A DNA stretch of 7,681 nucleotides from Clostridiales bacterium (lineage in GTDB: Bacteria; Bacillota; Clostridia; Oscillospirales; JAAYXM01). Where the stretch lies: contig JAAYXM010000006.1 in the NCBI GenBank assembly GCA_012515925.1, positions 1-7,681 on the forward strand, read 5' to 3'. The notes under the pieces are model-generated. The model saw only the letters and a program-made list of their open reading frames with translations, made no database searches and was not told where the DNA came from. Positions within the stretch are counted from its first letter, which is position 1; each line of letters starts with the position of its first letter. This document shows, piece by piece, positions 1-6,494 of the stretch. The translations under genes and the position numbers were made by a program.

Positions 1-1968
1 ATCGGCAGATTCGCGGGAATCGCGAAAATCGTCGTCGAGGGCGCGGAAAAGGATTATATTAAAATAATTTACGCGGGTACGGATGTGCTGTACGTGCCGG
101 TTACGCAGCTTGACATGGTATCAAAATACATCGGCGCGGGCGAGGACTCGCCGGTCAGGTTAAACAAGCTCGGCGGCACGGAATGGCAGAGGGCGAAATC
201 CCGCGCGAAGGGCGCTGCAAAGGACCTCGCGAAATACCTGATAAAGCTGTACGCGCGGCGGCGTGAAATAGAGCGCAAGCCGTTCAACCCGGACTGCGGC
301 ATGCAGCGCGAATACGAGGAAGCCTTCGAATACGAGGAAACCGAGGACCAGCTTCGCTGCAGCGCCGAGATAAAGGCGGACATGCAGCGGCGCTATCCGA
401 TGGACCGCCTGCTCTGCGGGGATGTGGGCTTCGGGAAAACCGAGGTTGCGCTGCGCGCTGTCATGAAGTGCTTTTTAAGCGGCAGGCAGGCGGCGATGCT
501 CGTCCCCACAACGGTTCTGGCGCAGCAGCATTTCATAACCGCGAAACACAGGTTCGCGAAATACCCGGTAAATATAGCCGTTATAAGCCGGTTCAACACG
601 CCGGCGCAAAACAGGAACGCGCTTAAAAAGCTTAAATCCGGCGAAATCGATTTTATTATCGGTACCCACAAGCTTCTGCAAAAAAACGTGGAGTTTAATA
701 ATTTAGGGCTTTTAATCGTCGACGAGGAACAGCGCTTCGGCGTGGCGCACAAGGAGCGCTTAAAGGAGATCGCGAGCGAAACCGACGTATTGACGCTTAC
801 GGCGACGCCGATTCCGCGCACGCTGAACATGGCGCTCTCCGGGATTCGAGACATGTCGATCTTGGAGGAGGCGCCGCGTAACCGTCACCCGGTTCAGACC
901 TATGTGGTCGAATACAACAAGCAGGTCGCGGTCGACGCGATACGCCGCGAGCTCTCAAGGGGCGGACAGGTGTATTATGTCCATAACCGCGTGGCGTCGA
1001 TTGACGCCGCCGCGTCGAGAATAGCGCGGCTTATCCCGGATATCGCTATCGGCGTCGCCCACGGGCAGATGGACGAGCTTACGCTTTCGGACGTAATGCG
1101 CCGCATGGATGACGGCGAAATACAGGTGCTTGTCTGCACGACGATTATCGAAACCGGAATAGACATACCGAACGTCAACACGATTATAATAGAGGACGCG
1201 GACAACATGGGGTTAGCGCAGCTTCACCAGCTGCGCGGCCGCGTCGGGAGATCATCGCGGCACGCGTTTGCGTACCTGACCTACCGCCGCGGAAAACTAC
1301 TGTCCGAGATAGCCGAAAAACGGCTTTCGGCGGTACGGGAGTACGTGGAATTAGGGTCGGGCTTCAAAATCGCGATGCGCGACCTTGAGCTTCGCGGCGC
1401 CGGGAATATCCTCGGCGCGGAGCAGAGCGGGCATATGATTTCCGTAGGCTATGACATGTACTTAAGGCTTCTCGAAGAGGCGGTAAACGAGGAGCGGGGT
1501 CTTGACGTAATGCACGTAAGCGACTGCGGCGTGGATTTGAATATCACCGCGAACATCCCGGAGGAGTATATAGCCTCGCCGGAGCAGCGCATGGATATTT
1601 ACCGGCAGATAGCGTCGGTGAGAAGCCGGGAGGACGCGGAAGACATCATTGACGAGCTGATAGACAGGTTCGGCGAGCCGCCGAAATCCACACTCGCGCT
1701 TATCGATATATCGCTGCTGCGCTCCGGCGCCGCCGCGGCGGGCATAACCGAGATATCCCAAAAAGGCGGCAGTATCAGGATAGTCATGGAAAACCCCGAT
1801 TTCGCGAGGATATCCGCGTTATGCGCAAAACCCGAATACAGAGGGCGCGTACTGCTTAACGCCGGGCAGCAGCCGTATCTTATGCTGCGATTGGACAAAG
1901 ACTCCCCGCCGTTTGACACCGTGTCCAGATTCGTCGCGGACTATAAAACCACTTCAACCGAAGAGTGA
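1..1968 (+). CDS. mfd: Transcription-repair coupling factor Mfd, C-terminal part (5' end outside window)
   Basis: Mfd is a cytoplasmic DNA translocase that binds stalled RNA polymerase, pushes it off the template and recruits UvrA to the lesion. The frame is open from base 1 and stops with TGA at 1966-1968, giving 655 residues; family members are usually about 1150, so roughly the last 55-60% is present. The first ~35 residues (IGRFAGI, then LYVPVTQLD) match the RNA polymerase-interacting domain. A linker leads to the RecG-like helicase core: Walker A GDVGFGKTE at 418-444, the DEEQ box at 721-732, TATPIPRT at 799-822, and motif VI QLRGRVGR at 1228-1251. The RecG-like motor end (LRGAGNILG) follows near 1390-1416. 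The remainder, from about 1500, is the C-terminal D7-type domain that covers the UvrA-binding region in the resting protein. No frameshift or missing motif is visible. An in-frame ATG at 85 is internal and not the start. No clear terminator follows the stop codon. Confidence 0.97.
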   Translation: MGRFAGIAKIVVEGAEKDYIKIIYAGTDVLYVPVTQLDMVSKYIGAGEDSPVRLNKLGGTEWQRAKSRAKGAAKDLAKYLIKLYARRREIERKPFNPDCGMQREYEEAFEYEETEDQLRCSAEIKADMQRRYPMDRLLCGDVGFGKTEVALRAVMKCFLSGRQAAMLVPTTVLAQQHFITAKHRFAKYPVNIAVISRFNTPAQNRNALKKLKSGEIDFIIGTHKLLQKNVEFNNLGLLIVDEEQRFGVAHKERLKEIASETDVLTLTATPIPRTLNMALSGIRDMSILEEAPRNRHPVQTYVVEYNKQVAVDAIRRELSRGGQVYYVHNRVASIDAAASRIARLIPDIAIGVAHGQMDELTLSDVMRRMDDGEIQVLVCTTIIETGIDIPNVNTIIIEDADNMGLAQLHQLRGRVGRSSRHAFAYLTYRRGKLLSEIAEKRLSAVREYVELGSGFKIAMRDLELRGAGNILGAEQSGHMISVGYDMYLRLLEEAVNEERGLDVMHVSDCGVDLNITANIPEEYIASPEQRMDIYRQIASVRSREDAEDIIDELIDRFGEPPKSTLALIDISLLRSGAAAAGITEISQKGGSIRIVMENPDFARISALCAKPEYRGRVLLNAGQQPYLMLRLDKDSPPFDTVSRFVADYKTTSTEE

Positions 1969-2013
1969 TTATAATGGGGCTCACTCTACGGGAGAATCGC
2001 GGAAATATTAGAT

Positions 2014-2043
2014 TTGCTTTTTTATCAATTGTTATGTTATAAT
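2014..2043 (+). promoter_or_regulatory. Extended -10 promoter for the foldase gene
   Basis: In the AT-rich gap after mfd, TATAAT at 2038-2043 is preceded by TGT at 2035-2037, which makes a perfect extended -10 element (TGnTATAAT). A weak -35 candidate, TTGCTT at 2014-2019, lies 18 bp upstream. Transcription would begin near 2050 and give a leader of about 55 nt. The foldase gene can therefore be transcribed independently of mfd, although read-through from mfd is also possible because no terminator separates them. Confidence 0.65.
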
Positions 2044-2090
2044 TCTTTTATAAAGCCATATGATTTAATTCTATCGGCAGAATTTATTCA

Positions 2091-2097
2091 AAGGGGA
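2091..2097 (+). promoter_or_regulatory. Ribosome binding site of the foldase gene
   Basis: AAGGGGA lies 8 nt upstream of the ATG at 2106. It is a good match to the anti-Shine-Dalgarno sequence at normal spacing and fixes this start codon. Confidence 0.75.
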
Positions 2098-2105
2098 CTA
2101 ATTTA

Positions 2106-3323
2106 ATGAAAATTGTAAAAACCACGGCTTATATCTTAGCAATGGCAATCCTGCTTGTCTCTTTAGCGGGCTGCAACAAAGCCGGAAAACAGGTTGTCGC
2201 GAAAATCGACGGCAAGGATGTCACGGTTGACTTTTTCGAAAACGCGCTTAAACGAAGCAACGCGATGATTCAGCAGACTGTCGGTTTTGATTTAAGCCAG
2301 CTGCTCGACCAGGAAATCGACGGCAAAACCGGCGCCGATATTCTTAAGGAAGAAGCGATTAAATTCTTTCAACAGGCATACGCCGCCGAAAAGCTTGCCG
2401 CGGATAATAAAATTTCCTTAAGCGCCGAAGATAAAGAAACCATTAAAAAATACAAGGATGATATGATAAACCAATACGGCGGACGTTCCGAATTCATAAA
2501 GCAGCTCGAAGCCGCCGGAATGTCTGAAGAATTCCTGGATTTCAGCATGAACAGCGAGTATTTGTTATATATGAAGCTTCATGGCGAGCTGTTCCACATC
2601 GGCAAGCCTCTGGCGCCCAGGCAGGAGGATATAGTTTCCGTAATGCTTAAGGACTATGTCCGCGCGAAGCATATATTGATTCAGGCCACGGCGGAGGACG
2701 CGGATTTTAACGATAAGAAGGCTAAAGCCGAATCGGTTCTCGCGCGCGCCAAGGCCGGCGAGGACTTCGACGCGCTCATTACCGAGTTTAACGAGGACCC
2801 GGGCGTTGAGGAAAATCCGGACGGATATGTATTCACCAAAAACCAGATGGCAAAGGAATTCGAAGACGCCGCTTACGCGCTTAATGAAAATGAGATAAGC
2901 GGCCTGGTTCAGACCTCGTACGGCTTCCATATTCTTAAAAAGCTTCCGCTGACCGAAGCATACATAACGGAGAATATCGAGAAATACAGCGAGACATTCG
3001 AACAGGAAGCCATGAATAATAAGATAGCGGAAATCAGTGAGCAAATGAAGGTTGAATACCTGCCGCTTTTCGACAGTATCGACGTTAAAAAGGCTCTGGG
3101 CGTGGAAGACGCGCCTGCCGCCGGCGACGATAACGCGCCTATAGAGCTCCAGCCCGCCGACGGTTCGGAAAACGCGGCCGGCGACAACGCGGCCCCTCCG
3201 GCTGACAACGCGGCCCCTCCGGCCGACAACGCGGCTCCCCCCGCGGATAACACACAGGCTCCCGCGGATAACGCGCAGGCTCCCGCGGATAACGGGATAC
3301 CCGCTCCCGTCCTCGCGCAATAG
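2106..3323 (+). CDS. Lipoprotein peptidyl-prolyl cis-trans isomerase (PrsA/SurA-type parvulin foldase)
   Basis: This is a secreted, membrane-anchored foldase predicted to help exported proteins fold outside the membrane by isomerising Xaa-Pro bonds. Residues 1-23 are a lipoprotein signal peptide: K2 and K5, a hydrophobic core, then the lipobox L20-A21-G22-C23, so C23 should be lipidated. Residues ~30-180 form a helical SurA_N/PrsA-like chaperone region beginning VVAKIDGKDVT. Residues ~184-280 are the parvulin (PpiC) domain, opening with YVRAKHIL (H189) and closing with SYGFHILKK (H275), the two conserved parvulin histidines. A further helical stretch runs to ~335. Residues ~336-405 are low-complexity Pro/Ala/Asp/Asn and carry a seven-residue repeat. 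Bacillus PrsA is about 290 residues, so the tail explains the extra length. The gene has its own promoter and ribosome site and ends just before a strong terminator. The class is secure; the name PrsA is not, because the N-terminal region is divergent. Confidence 0.92.
   Translation: MKIVKTTAYILAMAILLVSLAGCNKAGKQVVAKIDGKDVTVDFFENALKRSNAMIQQTVGFDLSQLLDQEIDGKTGADILKEEAIKFFQQAYAAEKLAADNKISLSAEDKETIKKYKDDMINQYGGRSEFIKQLEAAGMSEEFLDFSMNSEYLLYMKLHGELFHIGKPLAPRQEDIVSVMLKDYVRAKHILIQATAEDADFNDKKAKAESVLARAKAGEDFDALITEFNEDPGVEENPDGYVFTKNQMAKEFEDAAYALNENEISGLVQTSYGFHILKKLPLTEAYITENIEKYSETFEQEAMNNKIAEISEQMKVEYLPLFDSIDVKKALGVEDAPAAGDDNAPIELQPADGSENAAGDNAAPPADNAAPPADNAAPPADNTQAPADNAQAPADNGIPAPVLAQ
3183..3287 (+). 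repeat. Five 21-bp tandem repeats coding the foldase tail
   Basis: Five consecutive 21-bp units begin at 3183, 3204, 3225, 3246 and 3267. Units 1 and 2 differ by a single base at the last position. Units 3-5 diverge mainly by silent and Ala/Gln changes. They encode DNAAPPA three times, then DNTQAPA and DNAQAPA. The array is in frame and a multiple of three, so gain or loss of units would change tail length without breaking the gene. Confidence 0.9.
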
Positions 3324-3341
3324 AAAAAAATTATACGAAAA

Positions 3342-3378
3342 CTCCCGCGCTCAATTGAGCGCGGGAGCGTTTTTATTT
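3342..3378 (+). terminator. Strong hairpin terminator after the foldase gene, probably bidirectional
   Basis: A perfect 11-bp GC-rich stem (CTCCCGCGCTC, loop AATT, GAGCGCGGGAG) occupies 3342-3367 and is followed by CG and TTTTTATTT to 3378. This is a classic Rho-independent terminator 18 nt past the foldase stop. Read on the - strand, the same stem is followed by TTTT and, a few bases later, a seven-T run. It can therefore also stop transcripts arriving from the convergent LysR gene. Confidence 0.92.
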
Positions 3379-3385
3379 AGACAAA

Positions 3386-3411
3386 AAACAGGAAAAGCGA
3401 TAAGTTATCGC
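3386..3411 (-). terminator. Weaker hairpin terminator after the LysR gene
   Basis: On the - strand GCGATAACTTATCGC (3411-3397) is a perfect inverted repeat, realistically a 5-bp stem with a 5-nt loop. It is followed by TTTTCCTG and a run of T. It begins 22 nt beyond the LysR stop codon. The stem is short, so it is probably an inefficient terminator backed up by the stronger hairpin at 3342-3367. Confidence 0.55.
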
Positions 3412-3433
3412 GGTGTTCGCCAAACCCTTAAGT

Positions 3434-4357
3434 TTACGACATAAGTTCAAAGCCGTATTCGGAAACAAGCCGCTTAAGCTCCGCTATGTAGTCTTTGGCC
3501 ATATGGCTCAAGCGGGATTTTTCGTTTGTTATATACCCTATAACCATTTTCTCGTCCGTCTTAAGCCGGACGGATATGATATTGTCCCCGTTTAAATCCC
3601 GGCTTAATATGCCCGAGCAGACGGTATACCCGTTTAACCCGATAAGCAGGTTGAAAAGCGTGGCGCGGTCGCTGACATGGATTGTCTTTTTATGCGGTAC
3701 CGCGCTCAGAAGCTCCTCCGAGAAGTACAGCGAATTGTATTCGCCCTGCTCAAACGCCAAAAACGGATAATCGTCAAGCTCGTCGAGCGAAACAGAGTCA
3801 TGTCCGGCAAGCGGGTGGTTTATGCTGATAAACACATGCGGCAGGGCGGTAAAAAGCGGGGTAAAAACCAGGTGTCTTTCCTTAAGAAACTTTTTAAGCA
3901 CTTTTTCGTTGAAATTACTGAAATACAGTATTCCCACTTCGCTTCGGAGGTTTTTGACGTCCTCGATTATCTCATACGTGCGGGTTTCCCGAAGCGTGAA
4001 CTCGTATTCGTCCACATCAAGCCCTTTGAGCAGATTGACAAACGCGTTTACCGCGAACGCGTAATGCTGCGTGGATACGGAGCACAGCTGCTTTGAGGGC
4101 TTTTTGCCCAGATACCTTTGCTCTAAAAGCTCGGTCTGCTCGATAATCTGACGCGCGTACGAGAGAAACTCCGTCCCGTCGACGGAAAGGGAAATCCCCT
4201 TTGAGCTTCTGAGAAAAACCTCAAAACCAAGCTCGGTTTCAAGCTCCTTGACCGCGCTTGAAAGGCTCGGCTGGGATATGTAAAGCTGTCTCGACGCCTC
4301 AGTAATCGAGCCGCATTCGACGATTTTTATTATATATTTAAGCTGCTGCAGAGTCAT
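3434..4357 (-). CDS. LysR-family transcriptional regulator, CpsY/MtaR-like
   Basis: This is a 307-residue DNA-binding regulator of normal LysR length. Residues 1-~60 are the winged helix-turn-helix, with the typical pattern MTLQQLKYII, GSITEASRQLYISQPSLS and then VKELETELG. Residues ~60-88 (GISLSVDGTEFLSYARQIIEQ) form the linker helix. Residues ~90-300 are the periplasmic-binding-like effector domain. Phrases such as STQHYAFAVNAFV, RETRTYEIIEDVKNLRSEVG, SDRATLFNLLIGLNGYTV and LNGDNIISV are, from memory, characteristic of the streptococcal CpsY/MtaR (MetR) group, which controls methionine uptake and cell-surface genes. That subgroup call is moderately secure and the inducer is unknown. It is the last gene of the peptidase operon, 20 nt after the previous stop. 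Its ATG is preceded at 7 nt by a strong ribosome site, GGGGAG (4370-4365). LysR genes usually diverge from their targets; lying downstream in the same direction suggests autoregulation through the operon promoter, or a target elsewhere. Confidence 0.94.
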   Translation of the reverse strand: MTLQQLKYIIKIVECGSITEASRQLYISQPSLSSAVKELETELGFEVFLRSSKGISLSVDGTEFLSYARQIIEQTELLEQRYLGKKPSKQLCSVSTQHYAFAVNAFVNLLKGLDVDEYEFTLRETRTYEIIEDVKNLRSEVGILYFSNFNEKVLKKFLKERHLVFTPLFTALPHVFISINHPLAGHDSVSLDELDDYPFLAFEQGEYNSLYFSEELLSAVPHKKTIHVSDRATLFNLLIGLNGYTVCSGILSRDLNGDNIISVRLKTDEKMVIGYITNEKSRLSHMAKDYIAELKRLVSEYGFELMS

Positions 4358-4377
4358 TTTACCACTCCCCGGAGCAT

Positions 4378-5382
4378 TTATATAAACGCGGCCTGCTCTG
4401 TCGCGAGGCTGATAAGCCTCGCCGCGTCGGCGAAATCGCGCAAATCCGCGATTTCACACGGCGTGTGCCTGTATCTTATCGGAACGCCTATCCCGCCGGT
4501 TTTTATCCCGCCCCGCGCAAGGTGTATCGCGCCGGCCGGGGTCCCGTACGACGTTACGATATCGGATTGATACGCTATGCTGTTTTCTTCCGCGGTACTT
4601 GTCAGCGCCTTAACGATATCCGGATGCGCCACAATCGACTTGTCCATAACCTTTATCGCGCAGCCCTTCCCGAGCTTCATATCGACCGCGGATTTATGCC
4701 CGGGCGTGTCCCCGGCGAGTGTAACGCCGATACTCAGCGCGAAATCCGGCTTTACCGAATACGCCGCGGTCTTTGAACCGCGAAGCCCCGTCTCGTCAAG
4801 CACGGTAAAAACAAAATACAGATCGTAATTATATTTACCGATATTACGTAAAGTATATAACAGCAGCGCGCAGCCGATACGGTTTTCGAGATATGGCGCG
4901 CAAATCCTGTTTTCGTTTAAAACCCGAAGCTTTCCGTCAAAAACCGCGGCGTCCCCGGGCTTTATCATGTTGAGGGCGTGCTCTTTATCATACGCGCCGA
5001 TGTCAATATAAAAGATTTCAGGATTTCTGTCCTTCTTTTCAACTTTTTCGTCACAGGACACAACGCCGCGGACATCGTTTATAAACACGACATTTGCGTT
5101 CTGCATGGCATCAAGCCCGATATCGCCGAGCAGCCCGAAACGGACAAACCCGTAGTCGTCAATATGCGTTGCCAGAAACCCGGCCGTGTCCATATGAGCG
5201 GACAGCATAAGGCGCTTGCCGCGCCCTTTTTTTCGCACAATAAGGTTTCCGAGCGTATCGGTATATACTTCGTCGGCAAACCCGGCGGCGGCCTCCGTGA
5301 TTTTCTGCGCGAGGCCTCGCTCAAAGCCCGACGGGGATTTAAAATCCGAGAGCGTTTCGATTATTTTAAGAATTTCGATCAT
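4378..5382 (-). CDS. M42-family peptidase paralogue with degenerate active site (possible pseudoenzyme)
   Basis: This is a full-length member of the M42 glutamyl-aminopeptidase/TET fold (334 residues from ATG 5382). It has the family landmarks SAHMDTAGF, FYIDIGAYD, ENRIG, DETGLRG, LAGDTPGHK and RYRHTPCE. Key positions differ from the two upstream paralogues. The DD of the ALDDR motif is E166-N167. The EE pair carrying the catalytic base is D196-E197. The metal-ligand Asp/Glu before the T-x-A motif is G219. GTDAG is GTPAG. His63 and His306 are kept. The frame is intact with no premature stop, which argues for retention rather than decay. In-frame GTG codons at 5391 and 5388 are alternative starts (337 or 336 residues). 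I prefer ATG 5382 because it aligns with the start of the preceding paralogue. Either way the start lies inside that gene's 3' end (17-26 nt overlap), so translation is probably coupled. Cytoplasmic. It may be inactive, altered in metal use, or a structural partner of the other two. Confidence 0.92.
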   Translation of the reverse strand: MIEILKIIETLSDFKSPSGFERGLAQKITEAAAGFADEVYTDTLGNLIVRKKGRGKRLMLSAHMDTAGFLATHIDDYGFVRFGLLGDIGLDAMQNANVVFINDVRGVVSCDEKVEKKDRNPEIFYIDIGAYDKEHALNMIKPGDAAVFDGKLRVLNENRICAPYLENRIGCALLLYTLRNIGKYNYDLYFVFTVLDETGLRGSKTAAYSVKPDFALSIGVTLAGDTPGHKSAVDMKLGKGCAIKVMDKSIVAHPDIVKALTSTAEENSIAYQSDIVTSYGTPAGAIHLARGGIKTGGIGVPIRYRHTPCEIADLRDFADAARLISLATEQAAFI

Positions 5383-6406
5383 TTCCACCACTCATTTCAT
5401 GATTGATAAAGGCCGCGGCGAGCGTAAGCGCGTGATTTATATCGGTTTTAGCCGCCACGCAGGACGGCGAATGAATATACCGTACCGGAACCGAAATCCC
5501 CGCGGTTTTAACCCCGCGCCTGGACGTGTGTATAATCCCGGCGTCCGTGCCGCCCGCGACAAGACGCTTTATCTGCCACGGTGTTTTAAGCCCGTCCGCG
5601 AGGTTCTTTAACAGCTCGAAATAATCCCTGTCGTATAATGTCGAAAAATCCGCGCAGCCGACAACCGGACCGTCTCCTAACCGGCAGACCTGCTTATGCC
5701 CCGTGACGTCCGGGATATCCGCCGCGGTCGTGCCCTCTAAAACCAGCGCGGAATGCGCGTTTAACGAATACGCCGCGACGGCGGCGCCGCGAAGCCCCAC
5801 TTCCTCCTGTGCGGTAAACACAAACCATGTATCGTATTCAAGCGGCTCTGAAATCAGCTTAACCATTGCCGCACACCCGATTCTGTCGTCAAGCGCCTTC
5901 GCCTTAATCATCCCGTCCCCGAACTCGGTATAATCGCTGTCAAACGCGGCGACATCGCCCGGCTCGACGTATTTTTCCGCCCGGGAGCGTGATTTCGCGC
6001 CGATATCAATATAAAGCTCCTCAATCTTCGGTACGTTTTTGCGCTCCTCCTTGGTGGTCAGATGAATAGCCTTGACGCCTATAACCCCGGGTATGCCGCT
6101 TATTCCGACCCTGACGCGCTTACCCATCGCGACCCTGCGGTCAACCCCGCCTATAAACGCGAATTTCAGAAACCCGTCGTCGGTTATGCCTTTTATCATC
6201 ATACCGACCTCGTCCATGTGCGCGCAGACCATAAGCGTTTTTTCGCGGCGCTTTCTGCCCGGCTTGTGCACGAACAGGTTGCCCGCGGCGTCCTCAAAAA
6301 TATCGTCGGAGCAATCCGATACAAGCTTTCTTATATGATGTCTGACTGAATCCTCCCAGCCCGACACGCCGTTTAAGCGGCAAAGCTCACGCAATATGTC
6401 AAGCAT
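5366..6406 (-). CDS. M42-family metallo-aminopeptidase (FrvX/YsdC type), complete active site
   Basis: This is a cytoplasmic di-metal aminopeptidase of 346 residues, normal for M42, predicted to remove N-terminal residues from peptides inside a dodecameric TET particle. Expected residues are present: H63 and D65 in AHMDEVG, bridging D173 in KALDDRIG, catalytic E201 and metal-ligand E202 in AQEEVGLRG, E224 in LVLEGTTAADIP, and H312 in RYIHSP. The E224 position is Asp in the gene upstream; both are acidic. LYIDIGAKS and GGTDAG are also typical. The ATG start at 6406 follows GGGA a few bases upstream, an acceptable ribosome site. It is the second of three M42 genes, 88 nt after the first and overlapping the third. 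Substrate preference (acidic, neutral or basic residues) cannot be read from the sequence. Older annotations often call such genes endoglucanase or cellulase M, which is a misnomer. Confidence 0.95.
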   Translation of the reverse strand: MLDILRELCRLNGVSGWEDSVRHHIRKLVSDCSDDIFEDAAGNLFVHKPGRKRREKTLMVCAHMDEVGMMIKGITDDGFLKFAFIGGVDRRVAMGKRVRVGISGIPGVIGVKAIHLTTKEERKNVPKIEELYIDIGAKSRSRAEKYVEPGDVAAFDSDYTEFGDGMIKAKALDDRIGCAAMVKLISEPLEYDTWFVFTAQEEVGLRGAAVAAYSLNAHSALVLEGTTAADIPDVTGHKQVCRLGDGPVVGCADFSTLYDRDYFELLKNLADGLKTPWQIKRLVAGGTDAGIIHTSRRGVKTAGISVPVRYIHSPSCVAAKTDINHALTLAAAFINHEMSGGNDRNS

Positions 6407-6454
6407 TCTTTTCCCGCACCCGCTTTCAAGTAGATTGCATGCAGATTTTCATAC

Positions 6455-6485
6455 TATACTTCTCCCGACTCGGGGGAGGAGTATA
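6455..6485 (-). other. Intercistronic hairpin between the first and second M42 genes
   Basis: TATACTTCTCCC at 6455-6466 pairs with GGGAGGAGTATA at 6474-6485: a 12-bp stem with one imperfect position (G-U on the + strand, C-A on the - strand transcript) and a 7-nt loop. No T-run follows in either direction, so it is not a Rho-independent terminator. It lies in the 88-nt gap of the operon, just past the stop codon of the upstream gene. A role in mRNA processing, stability or differential expression of the two cistrons is possible. TATAGT on the - strand next to it is only a weak -10 candidate. A TGCATGCA palindrome (6436-6443) also lies in this gap. Confidence 0.6.
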
Positions 6486-6494
6486 ACGTTGGTT

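Noticed and set aside
393..854. Open frame on the - strand opposite the Mfd helicase core
   Set aside because: Mfd motifs on the + strand explain the region fully; the antisense product has no recognisable motif.
1970..1975. TATAAT just after the mfd stop codon
   Set aside because: No extended -10 TG and no convincing -35; the better promoter is at 2035-2043.
2565..3320. Long open frame on the - strand opposite the foldase 3' half (251 codons, Arg/Val/Gly-rich)
   Set aside because: It is the antisense shadow of the repeat-coding, GC-rich tail; its composition is low-complexity and no promoter or ribosome site supports it.
3677..4096. Open frame on the + strand opposite the LysR gene
   Set aside because: Shadow of the LysR coding sequence; composition and lack of motifs give no support.
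4378..5382. Calling the degenerate M42 gene a pseudogene
   Set aside because: The frame is intact at normal length, keeps the fold's other landmarks and fits tightly in the operon; changed catalytic residues alone do not make a decaying gene.
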